Translations under genes and position numbers: made by a program | Notes under the pieces: model-generated | What the model saw: only the letters and a program-made list of their open reading frames with translations | Databases searched by the model: none | What the model was told of the DNA's origin: nothing | Shown: in pieces, positions 12,601 to 22,708 of the stretch | How positions within the stretch are numbered: position 1 is the first letter of the stretch | Layout of the letters: each line of letters begins with the position of its first letter | DNA from: Taxillus chinensis | Lineage: Eukaryota; Streptophyta; Magnoliopsida; Santalales; Loranthaceae | DNA length: 64,000 bases | Direction: 5' to 3' | Assembly (NCBI GenBank): GCA_023512835.1 | Contig: JAKCVP010000402.1 | Coordinates: 186,001 to 250,000, forward strand

Positions 12601-13637
12601 CAACCAGTCGCCGGTCAGCCTCTGAATTCGAAGTCCTGTCACGCCTTCTTCTGGTTGAACATCCAGCGTCCTGGATGCCGTCCATCTTTGGGTTCCGATC
12701 GCCCTTCCAGATACCATCCAAGCCATCCCGTATGGTATTACGAGACCTTCAGTTACGACTTGACGAGTTCCTGAAATGTATGATGACGCATCCGACATTT
12801 GGCACGCATGAAATGCTCTGGGAGTTCTTCCTAGTGCCAGATATCGACCCAAAGATGCTGGCTGAACGGGCAGAGATGAAGGCGCAGGCGCGCATAGAAA
12901 ACCTGCACGAGGACTATGATCCTGCACCGTCCATTCACGAAGTGGAATCCTTTGCCATTCACGCACGCGAGCAAATCAACTCGGTCCACCATGCACTAAA
13001 GCATGTTGTGCGCAGGGTCAACGGTGTGCGCAACATGCATCACGATCTTGCTTCTTCAGGTCAGATTGCACAGACGCACTTTGCGCATGCTCTGCCCTTC
13101 TTGCCGGCAGAAGCCCAGGCAGCGTTTACACGTTATGTTTCTAGCCTTCGCCAGACTGAACACTCACCACTGACTGCACTGTACTATGCATTGTCTTCTT
13201 CGCTCAGCGCAACGGCTGCGCTCCAAGCTTCACTGTCACGACCCGCAAACCTGATTGGACAAATGCATGCAGCGGAAGAACAATTAGCGAAACACAGCGC
13301 TGCTGCTGGACGGACCGCGCGCCTGACCACTGCGCTTGGACTGCTTGAGGATCTGCGTGCCAGGAGTGAGAGGGATAGCTTGGACCGTGCGAATAAAGTA
13401 AAGGCAGAAATTGACACATTGGGCAGAGAGCTGAGATACACGCAGACGACGATTGCGACTGAGCTTGCAGGCTGGCAGGTTGGCCACGCCAAAAAGGTCA
13501 AGGATGCTCTGAAAGACTTTGCGAGGAGGAGTCTGGTTGCTGAACGCGCTAGGCTGGAGGGATTACAGAGGGCTGTGCGGGCTTGTTCACTTGCCAATGA
13601 TACCCATGGAGAGGAGAGGAGGGGCAGAAGTCGATGA
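9681..13637 (+). CDS. VRL1: Vrl1-like endosomal protein: VPS9, ankyrin repeats, PX-BAR
   Basis: Single-exon gene of 1318 aa. The N-terminal part (to about 110) contains the ILVPTTEFLL block seen in this family. Residues about 320-540 look like a VPS9 Rab5-type exchange domain, with VSADMLVSLLLVVVIRS and GEIGYALSTYEAVIGYL matching its two conserved helices, including the catalytic Asp and Tyr positions. Ankyrin-like repeats follow (about 530-560 and 670-925; for example GRTALLIAIENSRAAAVELL, NFTPLMVASKYARLDQVRTL). A PX-like domain spans about 938-1060 (ends in HEMLWEFFL), then a long helical BAR-like C-terminus to about 1310. This order matches yeast Vrl1 of the VINE complex, an endosomal GEF combined with a SNX-BAR coat. 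The domain calls are by eye. The start is the first ATG of a frame whose N-terminus looks natural (MRPLNPFLRAFF). Confidence 0.85.
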   Translation: MRPLNPFLRAFFASRLPATCAPTSQYIILVPTTEFLLTHRDKDTQASYHELATSEELISCHVIRAVGGAAGAFAQPGTGKETGMRDGRGKARQYTTLNGRTLVIKDAQVFTNKGFKSLVQAQLLQDYLYYHDAPDVSQWLVYYISRPLVGTPEPLPALVGPPISYPGQYTRQEIESQTSGTAVNPNGTLHRGGRNVADGKEAVQSLEQLLTQFPVVSRHMQTGLDNLFRQFRSEMDEIALSAAIETTRERELTEPGTPFSHAPTLHRRDSSASTISSSSVRSGASRSSNLSQYVAPESAVEEQQIRRSLESLVYSSIDVFQSVDKQQLSLVGASTDLSGPAVERLIEKYVTQYFHGTILFPRLQGLMANEDNALEKNIRQMVDVDISQVGLTIDDRDQRKDLGARVNRAVETFKKMNDAESPLDMIDVLLDTQRCLTISPSQALTDEHQASTSEKGHRQLIVSADMLVSLLLVVVIRSPVSHLQARLAYMRDFVFVIDVDLGEIGYALSTYEAVIGYLTHNSDPLKAASRANRSLWAAARRGDVAALRTVLADNEANDENAIMDDDLGVEPMSKGKGVYDQTQVVPDETTLSEPASALSWDMEEPGLGHVFPFQAQSHQVDVNGTPKKPKLKKRVSVEARSMSGSSIRSHLSGSSTLKSIGSMAGETSPTNLVQTQDSTGRTALLIAIENSRAAAVELLLGFNDLYTFEVILDERAPDGATLLSVAMQLGEKATMLALLNNLFSSSRAYRKKLEQYLIVQDSQGRSAAHYAFNAWWTILWLDMRDFTLPWKLKDRNGQTPLFAICRSYDQEDYHDMVQTAIRAATKAQGGDEILHLDDHVDNKHNTLLHIIKDPQLTRSLLNTCDADPNEVNERNFTPLMVASKYARLDQVRTLFTDARVDLQARDHRGLTAVELAKDDEVRNRIDDMVLLSTQAPMPDGRITAIVRSFFVDDGTVRLILKSAAPNGKGTITVTTSRRSASEFEVLSRLLLVEHPASWMPSIFGFRSPFQIPSKPSRMVLRDLQLRLDEFLKCMMTHPTFGTHEMLWEFFLVPDIDPKMLAERAEMKAQARIENLHEDYDPAPSIHEVESFAIHAREQINSVHHALKHVVRRVNGVRNMHHDLASSGQIAQTHFAHALPFLPAEAQAAFTRYVSSLRQTEHSPLTALYYALSSSLSATAALQASLSRPANLIGQMHAAEEQLAKHSAAAGRTARLTTALGLLEDLRARSERDSLDRANKVKAEIDTLGRELRYTQTTIATELAGWQVGHAKKVKDALKDFARRSLVAERARLEGLQRAVRACSLANDTHGEERRGRSR

Positions 13638-14151
13638 TTGGAGGCTAGATTGTGTGGGCATGTACAGAAGGCAATGTCTATAGATCTATTTCTAATTGTT
13701 TTGACCTCCTTTTTGGTCGCCCGTCTTCTGCAGGCTTTTTTGAGTCGCAGGATGATTTGGTGCCAGGCCGTGGTTTGAGCTTGCGAGGGGCGTGCCTCGT
13801 TACTGACGTGCGAACCACGCGGATCGACGGGTCTTTTGCCGGCGTGCTGCTGCAGGCAGTCGATTAAGTCTTTGAAGTCGGTGGCTTGCAACACTCGCGC
13901 GGATGTAAGGTTCGCAAGATCACTCGGACGGCATCTCGCACAAGCCTCATCTGCAGCGTCGCCAGCAAGAGTCGTCACGCACGTTCGTACAGCCACAACC
14001 TCGTTCAACCCCGTACACACGGAGCCCGTCGGGGTGCGCCTACCGTACGGGCCTTGTCCCATGCGCATATTCCATCGACCCAGAGACTGGCTGCGAGGGC
14101 CCAAGGTAGACATTTGTGCCTAGTCCCGAAACTAACGTCTAATCCTTGCCT
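13638..14151. other. Intergenic region between convergent VRL1 and prefoldin genes
   Basis: Two genes end facing each other, so this should hold both 3' UTRs. Overlapping open frames on both strands at 13650-14150 have no protein-like features. Nothing else is seen. Confidence 0.5.
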
Positions 14152-14853
14152 CTAAGCCTGCGCTCCCACCGCAGCCCCTTCACCTCCTCCCCCAGCGCCA
14201 GCGCCAGCACCAGCTCTACTCCGCAGCACATCCTCGACCACGCGCAGACTCCCGCTCTTCTGCCGCACAATCTCCTCGATTTGGCGGACCTGCGCGGATA
14301 AATCGTCTACCTTGCCCTCGTAGAATTTCTTCGCGGCCTGGACGGATTTTTCCACGTAGAAGCCCGTGCCGATGTCGACGAGTACTTTGTCTGTTGACGC
14401 GAGGTGGCCCGGGACATAGAGTGACGTTGTGAGGGGTACGAGGAGATTGATCTTGCTGTCGGCTGCGGATGTGGGCGGGAGTGCGGCGAGTGATGAGTTA
14501 CAGGATAGGAAGCGCGAGCGGGCGGACATTAGTGATGTACTGCTGTTTTGCAGGTGTGATAGTTCGGTGTTTAGCTGGTTGTGGATTTGCTGGAGGGTTT
14601 GCGGGGGGAGGGTGGAGAGGTCGACTGTTGTGAGGAGAGGTTGTCTGTTAGCCTTTCTCTTCTTCGGTTTTTTTTCTTCTGAGTCTTTGGAAACATATAT
14701 TTTGGTCAATTGATGTTGCGCGGAATTTGTATGGGCGCTGGTTGTATAGCCATTCGGTCGGACTCGCGTGGACAAAGTGGGGAACACAAGTATCAATGAT
14801 ATTCGGTGCATACCTTGTTGGCCAGGAGCCGGCGAGGCTTGTTTGGGCGGCAT
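14152..14853 (-). CDS. GIM5: Prefoldin subunit 5
   Basis: Alpha-class subunit of the hexameric prefoldin co-chaperone that hands nascent actin and tubulin to CCT. A 40-nt first exon (14853-14814, MPPKQASPAPGQQ) is joined to 14624-14152 by an intron GTATGC...ACAACAG, giving 170 aa. The splice yields QQVDLSTLPPQTLQQ, which fits the family N-terminus; an earlier AG at 14638 would break the frame. Two coiled-coil helices (about 14-55 and 105-150) flank the beta-hairpin region (LLVPLTTSLYVPG, DKVLVDIGTGFYVEKS), the prefoldin-5 signature. A Gly/Ala-rich tail closes the protein. The 189-nt intron is long for this window, so a small extra exon inside it is possible. Confidence 0.9.
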   Translation of the reverse strand: MPPKQASPAPGQQGMHRISLILVFPTLSTRVRPNGYTTSAHTNSAQHQLTKIYVSKDSEEKKPKKRKANRQPLLTTVDLSTLPPQTLQQIHNQLNTELSHLQNSSTSLMSARSRFLSCNSSLAALPPTSAADSKINLLVPLTTSLYVPGHLASTDKVLVDIGTGFYVEKSVQAAKKFYEGKVDDLSAQVRQIEEIVRQKSGSLRVVEDVLRSRAGAGAGAGGGGEGAAVGAQA

Positions 14854-15183
14854 GACGGCTTGCTTCTTTTGTTTCCAATATCGGTCGTCAGCGGCTGTGG
14901 TTGTTCGAGCGTAGCCGTATCTACAGGCAGCGTAGCGGGCAACCAGTAAATGGACCAAAACGAACAGAGGTGAAGTCGCAAGGCGTCGGAGTAGCTTTAT
15001 CGGAGCTGGCACCGACTCCGCGCAGCAGCACGTGAGTGAGCGGGGACGGGCAGGGCGACGGGGCTTCGAACGAGTATCTGTGCAACCACTGACGCATGAT
15101 AAGGATGCTGAATCCCCAGTCACTTTACAAGCTGCTCTACCCTCTGAACTGAAAAACAACCTGGAGACAGACAAAAAGGGGAC
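14854..15183. promoter_or_regulatory. Bidirectional promoter between prefoldin 5 and P5C dehydrogenase
   Basis: Only 330 bp lie between the two divergent start codons, so the promoters must overlap. I see no TATA box or recognisable site. Confidence 0.55.
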
Positions 15184-17106
15184 ATGGCAGCACCAAGGAC
15201 TCGCAATGCTTGTCTTGCAAACGCAGTACGATCGACTGCTCGGCGGCCCTCATGGGCGTTAGCCCCGCGCGCTGCTGCGACATGGGCGTCGACGGGGCCT
15301 GCTGGGCGCCTGCGCTGCGCCGGACTGGCGACCGTTGCTAGCTTCAAGATTCCCAAGATCGTCAATGAGCCCAATGTGAGTTTTGCTCTGCTCTGCTCTG
15401 CTCTTCTTGTCCGCATCTCGCAAGAATTAATTACTTACAAGCTGCTAGAAAACTTACGCCAAGGGCTCTGTAGAGCGACAGGCCCTTCAAAATGCCTACA
15501 GAGAGCTGGAGGCGAGTCTACCGCTCCACGTACGACCAAGTGTTCCTGTGACAGCGGCGGCAACAGAGCACTCATGGCAGGTCAATCCATCTCGGCATGC
15601 GCAGAAGCTGGTGGAGACCACGCATGTAGACGAGCAAGGCGTCAAGACGGCCATTGACGATGCACTCCATGCACGCACCAAGTGGTCAAACATGCCCTTT
15701 GCGGATCGCGCCGCCATCTTCCTCAAGGCCGCTGACCTGGTCGCTGGTAAGTACCGGTATAAGCTGATGGCGGCCACCATGCTGGGCCAGGGAAAGAATG
15801 CCTTCCAAGCGGAAATTGACGCCGCTGCCGAGTTGGCCGACTTTCTGAGGTTCAACGTGCAGTATGCGGAAGAACTCTACGCGCAGCAGCCGGCGCATCA
15901 TGCTCCTGGTGTGTGGAAGTAAGTCTCGACGCCAGGTAGATGCGAACATGGAAAACAGCCCGCTGACCGTCACACAGTCGTGTCGAGTACAGAGCCCTCG
16001 AGGGTTTCGTGTACGCCATCACCCCCTTCAACTTCACGGCCATAGCAGGCAATCTGCCCGCAGCCCCGGCATTAATGGGCAACGTCGTCGTCTGGAAGCC
16101 CTCGCCCTCGGCCATGCTCTCAAACTGGATCCTCTACGAGATTCTCCTCGAAGCCGGCCTGCCGCGCGACGTAGTCAAATTCATCCCTGGCGACGCACAA
16201 GCCATCACCGACGTCGTTCTCGCGCACCCGCAATTCTCAGCCCTGCACTACACGGGCAGCACGGCCGTCTTTCGCTCGCTGTACGGCAAGATCGCCGAGG
16301 GTGTCAGCTCAGGCAGGTACAAGAGTTATCCGCGCGTCGTGGGCGAGACAGGCGGTAAGAACTTCCACCTGCTGCACAGTAGTGCGAATGTACGCCACGC
16401 TGCGATCAACACCGTCCGCGGCGCCTTTGAGTATCAAGGGCAGAAATGCTCCGCCTGTTCGCGCGCATACGTGCCGCGATCTCTCTGGCCCGCGTTCAAG
16501 GAGACGCTCGTGCGCGAGACACAGGCCCTGTCCATCGGCGCACCGGACGACTTTGCCAATTTCATCGGGCCGGTGATTCACGAGGGTGCTTTTGCGCGAC
16601 TGGCCGCGGCAATTGACGAGGCGAAGGGCGATGAGAAGCTCACTCTACTTGCTGGGGGCACGTACGATGATGGCGAGGGGTACTTTGTGCATCCTACGAT
16701 TTACGAGACGACGGATCCTGCGCACCCGCTGCTTTCGCGCGAGCTCTTTGGGCCGGTGCTGGTGGTTTACGTGTATGATGATGCGGCGCCTTCTGCGTAT
16801 GAGGATGTCATACGCACTATTGACGCTACGAATGAGTATGCTCTTACTGGCGCTGTGTTCGCGCAGGATCGCGAGGCAGTGCGCGTGGCGGAGGAGGCGT
16901 TGCGGGATTCTGCTGGCAATTTTTATGTCAATGTCAAGTGTACGGGCGCAGTGGTCGGTCAGCAGCCCTTTGGCGGCGCGAGGGCCAGCGGGACGAATGA
17001 TAAGGCGGGCAGTGCGAGCTTGTTGGGGAGATTTGTCAGTATGCGGTCGATCAAGGAGCAGACGTTTGAGGACGAGAGAGTGGTGTATCCTAGTAATGAC
17101 GTTTGA
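15184..17106 (+). CDS. PUT2: Delta-1-pyrroline-5-carboxylate dehydrogenase, mitochondrial
   Basis: Second step of proline catabolism: oxidises glutamate semialdehyde (from P5C) to glutamate with NAD in the mitochondrial matrix. Exons 15184-15375, 15449-15918 and 15978-17106 (introns GTGAGT...GCTAG and GTAAGT...CACAG) encode 596 aa. The Arg/Ala-rich N-terminus (about 1-50) is a matrix presequence. The ALDH4 core shows ITPFNFTAIAGNLP, VWKPSPSA, LHYTGSTAVF, VGETGGKNFH (general-base Glu) and YQGQKCSACSR (catalytic Cys), then QQPFGGARASGTNDK. Length and motifs fit the P5CDH family rather than general aldehyde dehydrogenases. Intron 1 contains a (CTCTG)n run at about 15384-15404. The proline oxidase partner is not in the window. 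Confidence 0.95.
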
Positions 17107-18541
17107 TTCGGGAGTAGAGCAGGTCGTGGACTTTTCGCTGCAACACTACCTACCCCGGAATGTGCGGATTATGAAGTTTACGAACCTTGAAGAAACAAGT
17201 TTTGGCTTTTTAATGCTGACACACCTTGGGTACCTAGTCTTCCAATCTTATTGACCCCCGGAGATGCAATCGACAAGAGCGGCATGCCCGGCGTAGGTAC
17301 CCACTCCGTGCAATGACGAGATGATGATTTCTCGTTATTTACATATCAAGGTTTTAACTTTTCATAATGATACTACGATATCAACTTCTCCTTAGGTAGT
17401 CTTCGCGACATTCCTAATCACACTCAGATCGCAACCTGCCAAGGAGATGGCTTGATAGATATCGACAAAACCCAGAGATAGTAGAGCCCTTCACCTAATC
17501 GAGTCCAAGTGACGAGCGTGTGGTCCCCATGACTACTGAACAGGAAATCTCAGGCCAGTCCCTTACCTTGTAGAGTACCTCTACGCTGACGATTCCTTGG
17601 CTGCCATTTACCCTCCCTAGTCGTGTCAGCATGCAGGCGCACTCGGTAGTCATGGGCTTTGCACCGGCGTCCTGATCGTTCGATGTACGTCTTGCACATC
17701 TCAGCAATGCTCCTGAAAGGAAGGTGTGATGCCCCGAGTGGAACAAGTCCAGACAGGAAGCACGCGTGGCATTTTTATCTTTAGAAAGAAGCGTGTACGG
17801 CGTACACTGTAGGTTAGACTCCTCTTCCCTCTGCATCAGCCATCTGGACATTCGGCGTCATTGTACGTAGCAGAAGCAGTATGGACGCCTCAAATGCTAG
17901 TCAGGTCACCTTGATGCCGTAATGAGTCTGCTACCCACCTACCTAGTATGCTGAAATAATCTCCTCGGAACGCAGTAGCGGGAACGTTTATCCGCCGGCT
18001 TGAATAGGCTGTATAGACTTCTTCATTTGCGAGTGTTGCGCTCGAGTCCAGCAAATATAGCATGACGAGACTACAAGGACGCCTAATGATGCAGTTCCAA
18101 GACGTCGCAAAGAAGGACTAGTAGCGGTAGTCTCTACCAATTGCCCGAAGCGGAAACCAAAACGCCGCTAGCAAAGCAGGTACGGAGAGCTCAGCTTCGA
18201 GAAGGACATACGGATGACCTAGTCGGCTCGTGAGTAGGATGCAGATGCGTTTAAGCGCTGCGCCGAGCGTCAATGAGAGACATCAATTGAGAGATTATTG
18301 GGTCGAGTCGCACGTGGCTAGTCATTGATGTTACTGCGGAGGATCAGCAATTCGTATTGGGAGGCGTCGGTCAGCGGAATGCTCCTCGTATGCAATATCA
18401 AGGTCACACCTGTCGTATGCGAACATGTGAGGGCCAAACCATGCTCGGGTCCATATAAGAGACCATCATGAACAGCATAACATGAAGACAGCAGTAAATC
18501 AGCTTTAGCAACCTAGACGATATCAGCTCTTCCTTCTCACC
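17107..18541. other. 1.4 kb intergenic region with CCTAGGTA-like motifs
   Basis: No gene is supported; a 118-codon minus-strand frame at 17495-17851 looks random. The stretch carries several short CCTAG/TAGGTA-type elements (for example 17228, 17391-17400, 17936-17946) seen again in other intergenic regions. The last few hundred bases are the promoter of the GH71 gene. Confidence 0.5.
18454..18459 (+). promoter_or_regulatory. TATA-like element of the GH71 gene
   Basis: CATATAAGAG lies about 85 bp upstream of the GH71 start codon, a usual distance for a fungal TATA box. Inferred from sequence and spacing only. Confidence 0.45.
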
Positions 18542-19858
18542 ATGGTTCTCATCAAGTCACTCACGGCTGTTGCCCTGGCGCTCCTCGCAAGACCTTCAGA
18601 GGCCGCGATTAAGGGTGTCTTTGCGCACTACATGGTCGGTGGCCTTAACGGAAGCACAGATCACGCCAAGCAGGATATTGCAGATGCCTTGTACAACAAG
18701 TTCGACGCCTTTGCCCTCAACCTGGGCAGCACAGAGGGCTGGGCAGTCGACGCAGTGACCCAGCTATTCAACGAGGCAGACGCCCAAGGCTTCAAGCTTT
18801 TCTTCTCCCTGGACATGAACCAGCTTGCCAGCACCGATCCAGGGTCATACTTTGGACTTGTCAAGCAATTCGCATCGCGCGGCTCCTACTACACCGTCGA
18901 CGGCAAGCCCTTCTTGAGCACCTTCAACGGCCACACCCTCTCCGATGGAGACTGGCAAGGTCGTTTCTCGTCGAACGGCCTTTCGCCTTACTTTGTTCCG
19001 GACTTTGACAACACACAGGATTACCCCAGCAACTTCTTCGGCAAGTACCCCAGTGTCCAGGGTGCGTTCAGTTGGGAGTCTGCTTGGCCGAAAACCAACG
19101 ACAACCTGCAGAGCGTCTCCGACAGTGTTGACAAGTCCATGATCGACCAAGCCCACGCTGCCGGCAAGGTGTACATGATGCCCTGGAGTACATTCCAGTA
19201 CAAGCATCTCGGCCAGGACTACTGGTACCGCAAGGGAGAGCTCAACTACGCCGACCGCCTCGGCCAGATTATGGAACTCCAGCCAGACTACGTTGAGCTG
19301 ATCACCTGGAACGACGGCGGTGAGGGCCACTACATTGGCAACACATGGGACGATGCCTTGCCCAACAATGCGGATGGCCAAAGGATCCACTCGATCATCG
19401 ACAACTTCCACCACGGCGCTTGGCAGAGATTCCTGCCCTCTGTCATTCCCGCCATCAAGTCAGGTGTCACAGATCCCAGCAAGCTCTACCCTGCGGGTGA
19501 CAGCAAAATCATCGGTTCCTTCTGGTACCGATCTCTGCTCAAGAGTGCGAGCTGCACAACGCCACCTGCTGGTGCTGACAAGGCAGTTGATGCTATCAAC
19601 TATGCCTTCCTGCTGCCTGAGGGATCATTCGGCTTGAAGGTCCACGTGTACAGCGGCGGCGCTGAAGTTGCCGGATCTCCATTCGATGCTAATGCTGGAC
19701 TGAACGCTAGAAGTGTCGAGGGTCTTACAACTGGCAAGGTCAAGGTCGAAGTCATCGACCCCTACGGCACTACCATCTCTTCGACCGAGGGAGCCGTCGA
19801 GGTGAGCAACAACGGAGGTGACTTGTGCAACTACAACTACGCTGTTGAGGCTTTGTGA
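18542..19858 (+). CDS. Secreted alpha-1,3-glucanase (mutanase), GH71 family
   Basis: Intronless, 438 aa. A signal peptide covers about residues 1-21 (hydrophobic core VALALLA, cleavage near SEA-A). The mature protein begins IKGVFAHYMVGG, the typical start of the GH71 barrel, and continues with conserved blocks such as FKLFFSLDMNQ, KPFLSTFNGH, FVPDFDN, GAFSWESAWP, YMMPWSTFQYK and VELITWNDGGEGHYIG, whose acidic residues are plausible catalytic positions. GH71 enzymes hydrolyse alpha-1,3-glucan, a fungal cell-wall polymer, so roles in wall remodelling, septum dissolution or mycoparasitism are possible. A beta-sandwich-like tail follows (about 330-438). No separate carbohydrate-binding module is seen. 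Confidence 0.92.
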   Translation: MVLIKSLTAVALALLARPSEAAIKGVFAHYMVGGLNGSTDHAKQDIADALYNKFDAFALNLGSTEGWAVDAVTQLFNEADAQGFKLFFSLDMNQLASTDPGSYFGLVKQFASRGSYYTVDGKPFLSTFNGHTLSDGDWQGRFSSNGLSPYFVPDFDNTQDYPSNFFGKYPSVQGAFSWESAWPKTNDNLQSVSDSVDKSMIDQAHAAGKVYMMPWSTFQYKHLGQDYWYRKGELNYADRLGQIMELQPDYVELITWNDGGEGHYIGNTWDDALPNNADGQRIHSIIDNFHHGAWQRFLPSVIPAIKSGVTDPSKLYPAGDSKIIGSFWYRSLLKSASCTTPPAGADKAVDAINYAFLLPEGSFGLKVHVYSGGAEVAGSPFDANAGLNARSVEGLTTGKVKVEVIDPYGTTISSTEGAVEVSNNGGDLCNYNYAVEAL

Positions 19859-20540
19859 GATGGGTCAACGAATTCCTTAAACATTGGATGGACTAGGGAT
19901 TGCATAGCTGACGGTTGCATATTTGGGTTCACGTGTTGTACATCTTTCCATAGGAAGTCGCGCGCTCGGGTCCGATGTATTCAGATTTCTGTCGCGTGTG
20001 GCAGACTCAAAGTAATGCATGCATTGAAGAGCATACCCAGAGCTGAATTGAGAGTTCCTTTTGAATAAAGTGTGTTAAAGTCTGAGCTGTCACGCCTTGC
20101 ACCGGTTTAGTATGGTGGCTAAGGCCGTTGCAGGGCCCGTGACCGATCCGTGAAGGCAGCCCCTGATCGAACTGTGTGTAGACGACCACAAATACATGCC
20201 CGCTGTGAGAGAGATGGGACAAGACAGTTTAATGGCACAGTGTGGGCCAGGAAAAGGGAGCGGAGATGACCAGATAGGCATGAGCAAGAAGACGTGAAGA
20301 GGAACGAGTGGGCGTCGAGGGCCAAACACAAGCTACGACATCTCGAGCAACAGGCGCTAGCTGGCACCAACTGTGATTGGTCAAGAGCGACACTCACCGC
20401 CCACCGTCAACAACACCCCTTTCTCATCTCTCCACACCATTCTCTTTCCTCTCCTCTCGTCCCATCCGCTGGTCACCCCGTCTCCAGACTCTTCGTCCAC
20501 CTTTTCATCCAATTCCTTCAAGCAACTCCAAGCCGCCACC
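19859..20540. other. Intergenic region and CT-rich beta-tubulin promoter
   Basis: This contains the GH71 3' UTR and then, from about 20390, a strongly C/T-rich plus-strand leader running to the beta-tubulin ATG, which has a perfect GCCGCCACC context. Short open frames in the pyrimidine tract are compositional artefacts. Confidence 0.6.
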
Positions 20541-22213
20541 ATGCGTGAGATTGTACGTCCTCCCCACTTCTGCTGCCTGAGAAATTTGTGCGCGGGGTAC
20601 AGCAACGCGTCTGCCTTGAACAACAATTGCTAACTTGCTTTTCCACAGGTGCACCTGCAAACCGGCCAATGCGTAAGCTCCTCGATACATACGTTAGAGA
20701 AAACGACCAAGTAGCTGACGGGCAGGACAATAGGGTAACCAAATTGGTGCCGCTTTCTGGTAGGTTCATGGGTAGAAGCTTCGATTTACCGCGATTAGGC
20801 TAACATCTCCTCCACAGGCAGCAGATCTCTGGCGAGCACGGTCTTGATGGCAATGGAGTGTATGTCGCCCCTTGATTAAAAAATGAATGACAGCCCAAAC
20901 GGCTGACAGTCAATGGCAGTTACGAGGGTAGCTCTGACCTCCAGTTGGAGCGCATGAACGTCTACTTCAATGAGGTATTTATCACTTCACCGAGCCTCAA
21001 TTGAACCCCAGCTAACCACCCTCTACAGGCGTCGAACAACAAGTTCGTGCCCCGTGCCGTCCTCGTCGACTTGGAGCCTGGTACCATGGACGCTGTCCGC
21101 GCTGGTCCCTTCGGTACTCTCTTCCGACCCGACAACTTCGTCTTCGGCCAGTCTGGAGCTGGTAACAACTGGGCCAAGGGTCATTACACTGAGGGTGCTG
21201 AGTTGGTTGACCAAGTCTTGGATGTCATCCGCCGTGAGGCTGAGGGCTGTGATGCTCTTCAGGGTTTCCAGGTCACCCACTCCCTCGGTGGTGGTACCGG
21301 TGCCGGTATGGGTACTTTGCTCATCTCCAAGATCCGCGAGGAGTTCCCCGATCGTATGATGGCCACATTCTCCGTCGTCCCCTCTCCCAAGGTTTCCGAC
21401 ACCGTCGTCGAGCCTTACAACGCCACTCTCTCCGTCCACCAGCTGGTCGAGAACTCCGACGAGACCTTCTGTATCGACAACGAAGCTCTCTACGACATCT
21501 GCATGAGAACCCTCAAGCTCACCAACCCCTCATACGGTGACTTGAACCACCTGGTCTCTGCCGTCATGTCCGGTGTCACCACTTGCTTGCGTTTCCCCGG
21601 TCAGTTGAACTCTGACCTGCGCAAGTTGGCCGTCAACATGGTTCCCTTCCCCCGTCTGCACTTCTTCATGGTTGGTTTCGCTCCCCTCACCAGCCGTGGT
21701 GCCCACTCTTTCCGCGCCGTCTCCGTTCCCGAGTTGACCCAGCAAATGTTCGACCCCAAGAACATGATGGCCGCCTCCGACTTCCGCAACGGTCGTTACC
21801 TCACTTGCTCTGCCATCTTCCGTGGTAAGGTCTCCATGAAGGAGGTTGAGGACCAGATGAGGAACGTCCAGAACAAGAACACCTCGTACTTCGTTGAGTG
21901 GATCCCCAACAACGTGCAGACCGCTCTCTGCTCCATCCCTCCCAAGGGTCTGCGCATGTCTTCCACCTTTGTCGGTAACTCGACCTCCATCCAGGAGCTT
22001 TTCAAGCGTATCGGTGACCAGTTCACTGCCATGTTCCGTCGCAAGGCTTTCCTGCATTGGTACACTGGCGAGGGTATGGACGAGATGGAGTTCACTGAGG
22101 CCGAGTCCAACATGAACGACCTGGTCTCCGAGTACCAGCAGTACCAGGAGGCATCCGCTTCCGACGCTGAGGAGGAGTACGAGGAGGAGGCTCCTCTCGA
22201 GCCCGAGGAGTAA
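20541..22213 (+). CDS. TUB2: Beta-tubulin, six exons
   Basis: Microtubule subunit, 447 aa, the normal length. Exons are 20541-20552, 20649-20672, 20734-20759, 20818-20859, 20920-20974 and 21029-22213; the first two are only 12 and 24 nt. The spliced product begins [20 protein letters not shown]. The MREI start matters for tubulin mRNA autoregulation in animals. The GTP-binding loop [10 protein letters not shown] is at 140-149, and the C-terminal tail is acidic. Counting residues gives H6, Y50, F167, E198 and F200, the wild-type state at sites where substitutions confer benzimidazole resistance. This is the major beta-tubulin used as a fungal phylogenetic marker; its introns would help place the organism. 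Confidence 0.98.
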
Positions 22214-22708
22214 GCGTGGTCGAATAATGGCGAAGCCTGGAGGAGGGAAGTTGCGAAGGCGCAAGGGCGAACGATACCCACGCTGAGCTTTCAGAACTTG
22301 ACTGTTTCGAATGCAGCGAACCAAGACGGGTGCTGCTGCCAGAAGATGTAGTAGTACCGGTTCCGATGAGAAACCTTTTTCCTTGTGTTGCGAAAATGAT
22401 TACTAGCAAGCAATTGATTTTGATTATTGAATTGATATCTGCTGCTCATAACTGTCACGATTGCTGGTCCTTTGCAACTTGACTTGTAGTCGAGTACCTT
22501 GTGTCTGGGCATTACGAAAAGCCCCGATGCGTTGGCTGGAGACCCTGACGCTACTGTAGTGCGCAGGGCGTGTGGCACATCTGGCTTACCTGAGCAGAGC
22601 CTCGGAACCTGAGCTGCGGATCACAAGTTACTTATGCGAACCTTGCATCTTGACTTCTTTATATCCACCTCTGTGCAACACGCCTCGACCGCCGGCCCAC
22701 CCCTCAGC
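22214..22708. other. Intergenic region after beta-tubulin
   Basis: This holds the tubulin 3' UTR and the promoter of the thioesterase gene. Nothing else is supported. Confidence 0.5.

Noticed and set aside
17495..17851. 118-codon minus-strand frame
   Set aside because: No motif, mixed composition and isolated in a region full of short repeats.
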